Assembly: GCF_030680935.1 (NCBI RefSeq)
Contig: NZ_JAUXUP010000011.1
Location: forward strand, 47,102-111,101
DNA: 64,000 nucleotides
Direction: 5' to 3'
Origin: Polaromonas sp.
GTDB lineage: Bacteria; Pseudomonadota; Gammaproteobacteria; Burkholderiales; Burkholderiaceae_C
Both the position numbers and the translations under genes were made by a program. The notes under the pieces were generated by a model. That model did not search any database. It was not told the origin of the DNA and was given only the letters and a program-made list of their open reading frames with translations. Below are positions 47,875 to 56,856 of the stretch, one piece after another. The first letter of the stretch is position 1. Each line of letters starts with the position of its first letter.

Positions 47875-48930
47875 ATGACACTGCAACAAGACATACGCTT
47901 TTGCACCAGCGCAGACGGTGTGAAGATCGCAACCACGTCAACCGGCTCCGGCACACCCATTGTCCGGGCTGGAACCTGGCTTAGCCACCTGGAGTGTGAT
48001 GCGCGTCATGAAGAGCCACAGGCCTACATACGAGCGCTCAGCCGGGGATTTTCTTATGTGCGGTATGACTCGCGAGGTTGTGGCCTGTCGGACCGCAAGG
48101 TGCCGTCGCTGTCTTTTGAAGACGGCGTCACTGACCTGGAAGCCGTCGTGGCCTCCAGAGGCCTGAAGAAATTTGCATTGCTGGGTATTTCCATGGGGGC
48201 GGCAACTTCGATTGCCTACGCTGTACGCCACCCGGACCAGGTGTCTCACTTGGTTCTTTTCAGCGGATTTGCAACGTCCGTTTTCAGCACCCCAAGCGTC
48301 AGCCAAAACGCCATCGATCAGGCTGAGCTGGTGATCAAAAGTGCGGAAGTCGGCTGGAACAGCCCCAAGTCGATCTTTCGCAAGCTGTTTGTGGCTCAGT
48401 TGCTTGGCAACGCCACCCCGGAGCAGCAGCGTGAACTGGAAGAGCGCATGCAACTTTCCATGACGCCCGAGATGGCGACGGCTTACCTGCGAAACAATTT
48501 CTCTATCAACGTGAGGGAACTCTGCGCGCAGGTGAACGTACCCACCCTGGTTTTTCATTGCCGCAAGGATGAAATGATCGGCTTCGAGCAGGGTCGCAAG
48601 ATGGCTTCGCTGATCCCCGGTGCCCGGTTTGTAGCGTTGGAAGCCCAGGGTCACATCCTCCTCTCCACCGAACCGGCCATGCAGGTTTTTGAGGCCGAGC
48701 TGGGCACATTCTTGGGTAACACGGGACCGACACCCCAACTAACCCCGAGACAAGCTGAAGTTCTTCAGGCTGTGGCTCACGGGCATACCGACAAGGAAGT
48801 GGCCAAAGCCCTGAACTTGAGCCCTCGCACGGTAGAGATGCACATGTCGGGGGCCATGAAAGCACTGAGTTGCTCGACCCGAGCCGAAGCCGTACATCGC
48901 GCAGGCGCTCTCGGCCTGCTCAACGGCTAA
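47875..48930 (+). CDS. Alpha/beta hydrolase fused to LuxR-type HTH domain
   Basis: GISMG nucleophile elbow, FHCRKDEMI, AQGHIL triad regions; C-terminal LTPRQAEVLQAVAHGHTDKEVAKALNLSPRTVEMHMSGAM. Confidence 0.9.
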   Translation: MTLQQDIRFCTSADGVKIATTSTGSGTPIVRAGTWLSHLECDARHEEPQAYIRALSRGFSYVRYDSRGCGLSDRKVPSLSFEDGVTDLEAVVASRGLKKFALLGISMGAATSIAYAVRHPDQVSHLVLFSGFATSVFSTPSVSQNAIDQAELVIKSAEVGWNSPKSIFRKLFVAQLLGNATPEQQRELEERMQLSMTPEMATAYLRNNFSINVRELCAQVNVPTLVFHCRKDEMIGFEQGRKMASLIPGARFVALEAQGHILLSTEPAMQVFEAELGTFLGNTGPTPQLTPRQAEVLQAVAHGHTDKEVAKALNLSPRTVEMHMSGAMKALSCSTRAEAVHRAGALGLLNG

Positions 48931-48947
48931 GCAGGGCTCTTGCGGTC

Positions 48948-48992
48948 GACTACGGTAAACACTACCGTAGTCAGAGAGGCCATTTACCGTAG
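48948..48992. promoter_or_regulatory. Three-half-site operator candidate
   Basis: GACTACGGTA-aacac-TACCGTAGTC (48948-48972) plus a third TACCGTAG at 48985-48992. Confidence 0.7.
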
Positions 48993-49001
48993 CAAGCTCA
49001 C

Positions 49002-49030
49002 TTGTCCAGGCGGACTGTAAAAACCATACT
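49002..49030 (+). promoter_or_regulatory. Candidate sigma70-like promoter
   Basis: TTGTCC-17 bp-CATACT downstream of the operator half-sites. Confidence 0.4.
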
Positions 49031-49061
49031 TTCTCCATCAGCAACACCACTGGAGAAAGCC

Positions 49062-49400
49062 ATGAACCTCGTCCTACCCGTCGCAATTCACGACACCCGT
49101 TCCATCGCCAGATGGTTACGATCCAAAGCCTTCGACGGCATCCGTCAGACCGGGCAGGACACTTGCACACGCCCCGGCGTTCAGGAGATCGCCAAAAACA
49201 GGATCCTGGAAGTCAAACAGGCGCTGGGGATGACTATCGAATGCCTTGAAGGCTCTGTCTGGGTCACGCTGGATGGCGACAGGCGCGATGTGGTACTTGA
49301 CGCTGGCCACACCTTCAATGTGGACCGCAAACAACGTACCTTGATTCAGGCCCTGGATACAGCACGTGTCCGCTTGATTCAACCGGCCTGCGCCCTTTGA
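49062..49400 (+). CDS. DUF2917 family protein
   Basis: LEVKQALGMTIECLEGSVWVTLDGDRRDVVLDAGHTF; RBS GGAG in inverted repeat. Confidence 0.8.
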   Translation: MNLVLPVAIHDTRSIARWLRSKAFDGIRQTGQDTCTRPGVQEIAKNRILEVKQALGMTIECLEGSVWVTLDGDRRDVVLDAGHTFNVDRKQRTLIQALDTARVRLIQPACAL

Positions 49401-49415
49401 AAAGGAACTGGCATC

Positions 49416-50225
49416 ATGATCACACCCCCCCAAGGTACGGTGGAGTATCAGGAAAGCGGCGACGGACAGACCATCGTTTTTGTGCCGGGCTCCTTCTCCG
49501 CAGGGTCTTCATGGCGCAACATCAGTACGCCCTTGTCTGAACGCTATCGCACCATCACCACCAGTTTGTCCGGCTACGGGAAAACGCAGGAACGGCGCAA
49601 GCCCGGTGGCACCCACATGGAAGATGAGATGGACGTGCTCGAAGCCGTTTTATACAGAGCTGATGCGCCCGTGCATCTGGTGGCTCACTCATTCGGCGCC
49701 TGGGTCGCTTTGAGTATGGCCATACGCCGCAGTCCGAAATTGATGAGCATGACCCTGTTGGAGCCCACGGCCTTCAATCTATTGGGTTTGGGCGGGGAGT
49801 CCGCATTGAACCGGGAGGTCCATGCCATGACAGATCGTTATATGACCGACTGGGAGAGCGGGAATCAGCAGGCGGTCCGCCATGTCATCGACTTTTATGG
49901 CGAAACCGGAACTTTTGATGCCTATCCTCCTGCGGTTCAGGAAAAGTTGATTGGCCAGACGCCAACCAATATCCTCGACTGGAAGACTGGTTATGCAGAC
50001 CCCATGAAACTTGCAGACCTTGCCGCGGTGAAAGTACCCACACTGGTTGTGTGCGGCGGGTCCAGCCACAGGGCCATGCAGCGGTGCAACCAGTTGCTTG
50101 TTGACCGCCTGCCCCGGGCGCAAATCATGACCCTGGAAGGTGCGAACCATTTCATGATCGGATCCCACGCGTCGGCATTGGCGCATGCCATCGAACAACA
50201 CACTCGCGCAGTTACGTCCGGGTGA
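49416..50225 (+). CDS. Alpha/beta hydrolase
   Basis: VHLVAHSFGAWVALSMA; VPTLVVCGG; GANHFMIG. Confidence 0.88.
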   Translation: MITPPQGTVEYQESGDGQTIVFVPGSFSAGSSWRNISTPLSERYRTITTSLSGYGKTQERRKPGGTHMEDEMDVLEAVLYRADAPVHLVAHSFGAWVALSMAIRRSPKLMSMTLLEPTAFNLLGLGGESALNREVHAMTDRYMTDWESGNQQAVRHVIDFYGETGTFDAYPPAVQEKLIGQTPTNILDWKTGYADPMKLADLAAVKVPTLVVCGGSSHRAMQRCNQLLVDRLPRAQIMTLEGANHFMIGSHASALAHAIEQHTRAVTSG

Positions 50226-50255
50226 CATTTTCGACGCGTCGGTCAGCCAGACGAC

Positions 50256-50288
50256 AAAAAGCCCGAACCGGTAAAGGCTCGGGCTTTG
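50256..50288. terminator. Bidirectional terminator-like hairpin between convergent genes
   Basis: AAAGCCCGA-accggtaaaggc-TCGGGCTTT. Confidence 0.7.
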
Positions 50289-50310
50289 CAGGGTGGCTCG
50301 GAAACTTGTT

Positions 50311-52137
50311 CTACTTGCGAGCCGGCGGCAAATCCGTACAACTGCCATGCGCCACCTCCGCCGCCATGCCAATGCTTTCGCCCAGCGTCGGATGCGGGTG
50401 GATGGTTTTGCCGATGTCTACCGCGTCGGCGCCCATCTCGATGGCCAGGGCCACCTCGCCGATCATGTCGCCAGCGTGCGTGCCGACCATGCCGCCGCCC
50501 AGAATCTTGCCGTGGCCGTGTGCCTCGGGGCTGTCATCAAACAGCAGTTTGGTGACGCCTTCGTCACGCCCGTTGGCAATCGCGCGGCCTGACGCGTTCC
50601 AGGGGAACAGGCCTTTTTTGACCTTGATGCCCTGGGCTTTGGCCTGGTCTTCGGTCAGGCCTACCCAGGCGATCTCGGGGTCGGTATAGGCCACGCTCGG
50701 GATCACGCGGGCATTGAAGGCGGCGCTGGCCAGCTCTTTGTTGCCTTGCAATTCACCGGCAATCACTTCAGCCGCCACATGGGCTTCGTGTACCGCCTTG
50801 TGTGCCAGCATGGGTTGGCCGACGATGTCACCGATCGCAAAGATGTGCGACACGTTGGTGCGCATCTGGATATCGACGGGGATGAAACCCCTGTCGGTCA
50901 CGCTGACGCCTGCTTTCTCTGCCGCAATTTTTTTGCCATTGGGTGTGCGGCCCACGGCCTGCAGCACGAGGTCGTAGGTCTGTGGGGCGGGAGCGCCCTC
51001 GCCTTCAAACGTGACTTCAATGCCCTTGGCTGTTGCTTTGGCGCCTACGGTTTTGGTCTTGAGCATGATGTTGTCAAAACGTGGCGCATTCATCTTCTGC
51101 CAGACTTTCACCAGGTCGCGGTCGGCGCCCTGCATCAGTCCGTCCATCATTTCGACCACGTCGAGGCGCGCACCCAGCGTGCTGTAGACGGTGCCCATCT
51201 CCAGGCCAATGATGCCGCCGCCCAGGATCAACATGCGCTTGGGAACTTCTTTCAGGTTCAGGGCGCCGGTGGAATCCACGACACGCGGGTCTTCCGGCAT
51301 GAAGGGCAGGCGCACCGCCTGCGAGCCGGCGGCGATGATGCAGTTCTTGAAGGCAATGGTCTGCTTTTTTCCGGTTTTCTCCTGCGCGCCGCCAGAGGTT
51401 TCTTCCACCTGCACATGGTTGGCGCTCACAAAAGCGCCATAACCGCGCACCACTGTGACCTTGCGCATTTTGGCCATCGCGGCCAGACCGCCGGTCAGCT
51501 TGCCAACGACTTTCTCCTTGTGCGTGCGCAGCTTGCCAATGTCCAGCGTGGGTTCACCAAAACTCACGCCCAGGCTGTCGAAGTGTTTGACCTCGTCCAT
51601 CACCGCGGCGACGTGCAGCAGCGCCTTGGACGGGATGCAACCGACGTTCAGGCAGACACCTCCGAGGGTGGCATAACGCTCGACCAGCACAACTTTCAAG
51701 CCGAGATCCGCCGCACGGAAAGCGGCCGAATAACCACCCGGACCGGCGCCCAGCACCAGCAGGTCGCAGTCCAGATCGGCTGTGCCGGCAAAACTGGCAG
51801 CGGCTGGAGTCGCTACTGATTTTGTAGCTGTTTTCTCAGGTGGGATATGGGCTGCAGCCTGTTTTGGCTCTGTATTTTTCGCTGCAGGCGCCGCAGCACC
51901 TTCGGTCTCCAGAACCAGTACGACGCTTCCTTGTTTGACCTTGTCGCCAAGTTTGACTTTGAGTTCTTTCACGACACCCGCGTCGCTGGACGGAATTTCC
52001 ATCGACGCCTTGTCGCTTTCGACCGTCATCAAACTCTGGTCCAGCTTGATGCTGTCGCCGGCCTTGACCAGCAGCTCAATCACCGACACCTCGTCGAAGT
52101 CGCCAATGTCGGGAATTTTTATGTCTATCAATGCCAT
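50311..52137 (-). CDS. lpdA: Dihydrolipoyl dehydrogenase with N-terminal lipoyl domain
   Basis: Lipoyl [27 protein letters not shown]. Confidence 0.95.
   Translation of the reverse strand: MALIDIKIPDIGDFDEVSVIELLVKAGDSIKLDQSLMTVESDKASMEIPSSDAGVVKELKVKLGDKVKQGSVVLVLETEGAAAPAAKNTEPKQAAAHIPPEKTATKSVATPAAASFAGTADLDCDLLVLGAGPGGYSAAFRAADLGLKVVLVERYATLGGVCLNVGCIPSKALLHVAAVMDEVKHFDSLGVSFGEPTLDIGKLRTHKEKVVGKLTGGLAAMAKMRKVTVVRGYGAFVSANHVQVEETSGGAQEKTGKKQTIAFKNCIIAAGSQAVRLPFMPEDPRVVDSTGALNLKEVPKRMLILGGGIIGLEMGTVYSTLGARLDVVEMMDGLMQGADRDLVKVWQKMNAPRFDNIMLKTKTVGAKATAKGIEVTFEGEGAPAPQTYDLVLQAVGRTPNGKKIAAEKAGVSVTDRGFIPVDIQMRTNVSHIFAIGDIVGQPMLAHKAVHEAHVAAEVIAGELQGNKELASAAFNARVIPSVAYTDPEIAWVGLTEDQAKAQGIKVKKGLFPWNASGRAIANGRDEGVTKLLFDDSPEAHGHGKILGGGMVGTHAGDMIGEVALAIEMGADAVDIGKTIHPHPTLGESIGMAAEVAHGSCTDLPPARK
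51811..51869 (+). repeat. Dispersed repeat, copy 11 (inside lpdA linker)
   Basis: gctactgattttgtagctgttttctcaggtgggatatgggctgcagcctgttttggct. Confidence 0.7.
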
Positions 52138-52159
52138 GTTTTCTGTCTCCGCTGGTCGT

Positions 52160-53818
52160 TCAGAGCAGCACCCGGCGGAAGTCGCCCAGTATCTGACCGA
52201 GGTAGGCGTTGAAACGTGCCGCCGAAGCGCCGTCGATCACGCGGTGGTCCCAGCTCAGGGACAGGGGCAGCATCAGGCGCGGCTGGAAGGCCTTGCCATC
52301 CCAGACCGGTTCGGTGCTGGATTTGCAGACGCCGAGAATCGCCACTTCCGGCGCGTTGATGATGGGCGTGAAATAACGCCCGCCAATGCCGCCCAGCGAC
52401 GAGATGGTGAAACACGCGCCCTGCATGTCCGCGGGACTCAGCTTGCCGTCGCGTGCTTTTTTGGCCAGTTCGCCCATCTCCTGCGAGATCTGCACCACGC
52501 CTTTCTTGTCGGCGTCCTTGATGACAGGTACGACCAGGCCGTTGGGGGTGTCTGCCGCGAAAGCCACGTTGTAATACTGCTTGAGCACCAGCTGGTCGCC
52601 ATCCAGCGAGGCATTGAATTCGGGAAACTTCTTCAGCGCCGCCACCGAGGCCTTGATCAGGAAGGCCAGCATGGTGATCTTGATGCCGGCTTTCTCGTTC
52701 TCTTTGTTCATCAGCACGCGGAAATTTTCCAGCTCGGTGATGTCCGCATCGTCGTGGTTGCAGACGTGCGGAATCATGACCCAGTTGCGGTGCAGATTGG
52801 CACCACTGATCTTCTTGATACGCGACATGTCCTTGCGCTCGACCGGGCCGAACTTCGTGAAGTCGACCTTGGGCCAGGGCAACAAGTCCAGGCCAGCGCC
52901 TCCGCCAGAGGCTGCGGGCGTTTTGGCGGCCTGCGCCAGGGTGCGCGCATCGCCTGCCATGACGGACTTGGTGAAGCCCTGCACATCATCGAGTGTGATA
53001 CGCCCTTTGGGGCCACTGCCCTTGACCTCGGCCAGCGGCACGCCGAGCTCGCGCGCAAACTTGCGCACCGACGGCGAGGCATGCGGCAATTTCCCGCTGC
53101 TGGAAGCGGGTTCGTGCGCGGGCATGGCGACAGCCGGTGCCACACGCTCTGGCGCTGCACCCGCTGGACTGGCGGCGGGCGCGGTTGCCACCGCAGCGGC
53201 TGCAGTTGGCGCTGCGTCAGCCGGCGCACTGGCCACCCCTTCCAGCACGACCAGCAGGTCGCCTATGTTGAGCTTGTCGCCGAGTTTGACCCTGAGCTCC
53301 TTGACCACACCGGCAGAAGAGGACGGGATCTCCATCGACGCCTTGTCCGATTCCACCGTGACGAGGGACTGCTCAGCCTTGATGCTGTCGCCGACCTTGA
53401 CCAGCACCTCGATGACGGCCACATCCTTGAAGTCGCCGATATCGGGGACACGGATTTCAACAGGTCCGCTGGCAGCGGCCGTCGGAACTGCTATTGATTG
53501 AATAGCTGCTTGCGCAGGTGCAGCAATGGCTACAGCCGCTTTTAGGTCTGCAACCGGAGCCGCAGCAGGCGCAGAAGCCGAACCGGCCTCAAGCACCAGC
53601 ACGACAGACCCTTGTTTCACTTTATCGCCGAGCTTGACCTTGAGCTCCTTGACCACGCCAGCCTGGCTCGAGGGGATTTCCATCGAGGCCTTGTCCGATT
53701 CAACCGTGATCAGTGACTGCTCCGCCTTGACGGTGTCACCGGGCTTGACCAGCAGCTCGATGACCGTTACCTCGTCAAAGTCTCCGATATCAGGGACCTG
53801 TATGTCTACCAATGCCAT
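52160..53818 (-). CDS. aceF: Pyruvate dehydrogenase E2 with two lipoyl domains
   Basis: Two [12 protein letters not shown] lipoyl motifs; [17 protein letters not shown] catalytic motif. Confidence 0.95.
   Translation of the reverse strand: MALVDIQVPDIGDFDEVTVIELLVKPGDTVKAEQSLITVESDKASMEIPSSQAGVVKELKVKLGDKVKQGSVVLVLEAGSASAPAAAPVADLKAAVAIAAPAQAAIQSIAVPTAAASGPVEIRVPDIGDFKDVAVIEVLVKVGDSIKAEQSLVTVESDKASMEIPSSSAGVVKELRVKLGDKLNIGDLLVVLEGVASAPADAAPTAAAAVATAPAASPAGAAPERVAPAVAMPAHEPASSSGKLPHASPSVRKFARELGVPLAEVKGSGPKGRITLDDVQGFTKSVMAGDARTLAQAAKTPAASGGGAGLDLLPWPKVDFTKFGPVERKDMSRIKKISGANLHRNWVMIPHVCNHDDADITELENFRVLMNKENEKAGIKITMLAFLIKASVAALKKFPEFNASLDGDQLVLKQYYNVAFAADTPNGLVVPVIKDADKKGVVQISQEMGELAKKARDGKLSPADMQGACFTISSLGGIGGRYFTPIINAPEVAILGVCKSSTEPVWDGKAFQPRLMLPLSLSWDHRVIDGASAARFNAYLGQILGDFRRVLL
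53489..53547 (+). repeat. Dispersed repeat, copy 12 (inside aceF interlipoyl linker)
   Basis: gctattgattgaatagctgcttgcgcaggtgcagcaatggctacagccgctttta. Confidence 0.82.
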
Positions 53819-53860
53819 GTTCTTGTCTCCAGTTCGTCCGTATTTTTTTGCGCGTGATGA

Positions 53861-56626
53861 TCAGGCGTAGAGCGGGTTGACCTTGTCGGCATTGATGCCG
53901 TACTTCTTGATCGCCTCGGCGACCTTGGCGACCGGCACAGTGCCTTCCTCGCTGAGCGCCTTCAGCGCGGCAACCACGACATAGTGGCGGTTGATCTCGA
54001 AGTGCTCACGCAGCTTGGAGCGGAAATCGCTGCGGCCAAAACCGTCGGTACCCAGCACCTTGTAGGTACGGCCCCGCGGAATGAAGGGACGGATCTGCTC
54101 GGCGTAGGCTTTCATGTAGTCGGTCGAGGCAACCACCGGTCCCGTGTGTTTCTCGAGCTGCTGGCCCACAAAGGGAATACGCGGCGCGTCCAGCGGGTGC
54201 AGCAGGTTCCAGCGCTCGGCATCCTGGCCGTCACGCGTGAGTTCGTTAAAGCTCGGGCAACTCCAGACGTTGGCGGCGACGCCCCAGTCCTTTTCCAGCA
54301 GTTCCTGGGCAGCGATGGACTCGCGCAGAATGGTGCCGGACCCGAGCAATTGCACGCGCGGAGCCGTCCCGGCCTGGCCCTTGGTCAGCCCCTGGCCGCC
54401 TTCCTTGAGCAGGTACATGCCCTTGACGATCTGCGCCTCGGTGCCGGGGGTCAGACCCGGCATCGCATAGTTCTCGTTGAGCAGCGTGATGTAGTAGAAA
54501 ACGTTTTCCTGGCGCTCGACCATGCGCTTGAGACCGTCCTGCATGATCACCGCCACTTCATGGGCATAGGTCGGGTCGTAGCTGACGCAGTTGGGAATCG
54601 TGCCGGCCAGGATGTGGCTGTGCCCGTCCTCGTGCTGCAGGCCTTCACCATTGAGCGTCGTGCGGCCCGAAGTGCCGCCCAGCAGAAAACCACGCGCCTG
54701 CATGTCGCCGGCTGCCCAGGCCAGGTCGCCGACACGCTGGAAGCCGAACATCGAGTAATACACGTAGAACGGGATCATGATCCGGTTGTTCGTGCTGTAA
54801 GAGGTGGCCGCCGCGATCCAGCTGCTCATGCCGCCGGCCTCGTTGATGCCCTCCTGCAGGATCTGGCCCTGCTTGTCTTCCTTGTAATACATCACCTGGT
54901 CTTTGTCGACCGGTGTGTATTTCTGGCCTGCCGGGTTGTAGATGCCGATCTGGCGGAACAGGCCTTCCATGCCGAAAGTGCGGGCCTCGTCCACCAGGAT
55001 GGGCACCACGCGCGCGCCGAGCGCCTGATCGCGCAGCAGCTGCGTGAGGAAACGCACATAGGCCTGGGTGGTGGAGATTTCGCGGCCTTCCGGCGTGGGC
55101 TCGATCACCGACTTGAAGGACTCCAGCGACGGGGCCGTGAAGCTCTCGTCGGCCTTGGTCCGGCGGTGCGGCAGGTAGCCACCGAGGGCCTTGCGGCGCT
55201 CGTGCAGGTATTTCATTTCAGGCGTGTCGTCGGCCGGCTTGTAGAAAGGGACCTCCGGCAGCTGGCTGTCGGGAATCGGGATGTTGAAGCGGTCGCGGAA
55301 GGCCTTGATGTCCTCATCAGACAGCTTTTTGGTCTGGTGGACGTTGTTCTTGCCCTCGCCGATCTTGCCCATGCCAAAACCCTTGACGGTCTTGATCAGC
55401 AGCACGGTCGGCTGGCCGGGGTGGTTGACCGCCTTGTGAAACGCCGCGTAGACCTTTTTCGAATCATGGCCGCCGCGGCGCAGGTCGAAAATCTCCTCAT
55501 CGCTCATCCGGGAGACCATCTCCAGCGTCTCCGGGTTCTGGCCAAAGAAATGCTTGCGCACATAGGCACCGTCGTTGGCCTTCATTGCCTGGTAGTCGCC
55601 GTCCAGGGTGTCCATCATGACCTTGCGCAGCGCACCGTTCTTGTCGCGTGCAAGCAGCGGATCCCAGTTGCTGCCCCAGACCAGCTTGATCACATTCCAG
55701 CCAGAGCCGCGGAACTCGCCCTCGAGCTCCTGGATGATCTTGCCGTTGCCGCGCACCGGGCCGTCCAGGCGCTGCAGATTGCAGTTGACGACGAAGATGA
55801 GGTTGTCAAGGTTTTCGCGGGCGGCCAGACTGATCGCACCCAGCGATTCAACCTCGTCCATCTCGCCGTCGCCGCAGAACACCCAGACCTTGCGGTTTTC
55901 GGTGTTGGCAATGCCGCGTGCGTGCAGGTATTTGAGAAACCGCGCCTGGTAAATCGCCATCAGCGGGCCCAACCCCATGGAGACCGTGGGGAATTGCCAG
56001 AACTCGGGCATCAGCTTGGGGTGCGGGTAGCTCGAGAGGCCCTTGCCGTCGACCTCCTGGCGGAAGTTCAGCAACTGCTCTTCAGTCAGGCGGCCTTCGA
56101 GGTAGGCACGGGCATACACACCGGGCGACACATGGCCCTGGATGTACAGGCAGTCGCCGCCGTGGGTGTCACTCTCGGCATGCCAGAAATGATTGAAACC
56201 GGCCCCGAACAGGCTGGCCAGGGAAGCGAAGGACCCAATGTGGCCGCCCAGGTCACCCCCATCGGCCGGATGCAGGCGGTTGGCCTTGACCACCATGGCC
56301 ATGGCATTCCAGCGCATGTAGGCGCGCAGGCGCTGCTCGATCAGCAGGTTGCCGGGAGAAGGCACCTCGTCGCTGGGTTCGATGGTGTTGACATAACCTG
56401 TGGTGGCGGAGAACGGCGTGTCTATGCCCTCCTGGCGCGCCTGTTCCAGCAGTTGCTCGAGCAGGAAGTGGGCCCGGGCGCGGCCCTCGTCGTTGCTGGG
56501 GCTGTTGGCAATGACGGCACTCAGCGCGTCAATCCACTCGCGGGTCTCCTGGGAGTCCTTGTCGGGGACGTCGTTGGCGGCGCTGCCCAAGGTATCGACA
56601 CGCGCCTGTTCCGGATTTGCAGCCAT
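53861..56626 (-). CDS. aceE: Pyruvate dehydrogenase E1 component
   Basis: FCGDGEMDEVESLGAISLAARENLDNLIFVVNCNLQRLDGPVRGNGKI. Confidence 0.96.
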   Translation of the reverse strand: MAANPEQARVDTLGSAANDVPDKDSQETREWIDALSAVIANSPSNDEGRARAHFLLEQLLEQARQEGIDTPFSATTGYVNTIEPSDEVPSPGNLLIEQRLRAYMRWNAMAMVVKANRLHPADGGDLGGHIGSFASLASLFGAGFNHFWHAESDTHGGDCLYIQGHVSPGVYARAYLEGRLTEEQLLNFRQEVDGKGLSSYPHPKLMPEFWQFPTVSMGLGPLMAIYQARFLKYLHARGIANTENRKVWVFCGDGEMDEVESLGAISLAARENLDNLIFVVNCNLQRLDGPVRGNGKIIQELEGEFRGSGWNVIKLVWGSNWDPLLARDKNGALRKVMMDTLDGDYQAMKANDGAYVRKHFFGQNPETLEMVSRMSDEEIFDLRRGGHDSKKVYAAFHKAVNHPGQPTVLLIKTVKGFGMGKIGEGKNNVHQTKKLSDEDIKAFRDRFNIPIPDSQLPEVPFYKPADDTPEMKYLHERRKALGGYLPHRRTKADESFTAPSLESFKSVIEPTPEGREISTTQAYVRFLTQLLRDQALGARVVPILVDEARTFGMEGLFRQIGIYNPAGQKYTPVDKDQVMYYKEDKQGQILQEGINEAGGMSSWIAAATSYSTNNRIMIPFYVYYSMFGFQRVGDLAWAAGDMQARGFLLGGTSGRTTLNGEGLQHEDGHSHILAGTIPNCVSYDPTYAHEVAVIMQDGLKRMVERQENVFYYITLLNENYAMPGLTPGTEAQIVKGMYLLKEGGQGLTKGQAGTAPRVQLLGSGTILRESIAAQELLEKDWGVAANVWSCPSFNELTRDGQDAERWNLLHPLDAPRIPFVGQQLEKHTGPVVASTDYMKAYAEQIRPFIPRGRTYKVLGTDGFGRSDFRSKLREHFEINRHYVVVAALKALSEEGTVPVAKVAEAIKKYGINADKVNPLYA

Positions 56627-56856
56627 GGTTTGTCTCCTGCTGGTCGCTAGTTTGCTAGCTGGTGGTTGACTCGCGTTTTCATCACGTTAACGCAATTTGG
56701 ATTCCAGTCTCCAGTTTCGCACAATTTTTTCAGAATTTCAAATAGTGCTCATTGTTTTCATATTGTGATATTTACAAGGCCGCGCCCTTGAAATGCTTTT
56801 GATCTGAACTGCACCGTTCCGGCCGCAGAACAACTCCCGTAAACTGCACCCTCGCC

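Noticed and set aside
53984-56650. 888 aa plus-strand ORF antisense to aceE
   Set aside because: Fully overlaps a certain aceE gene; long antisense frames are expected at this GC content and the translation lacks domain-like features.
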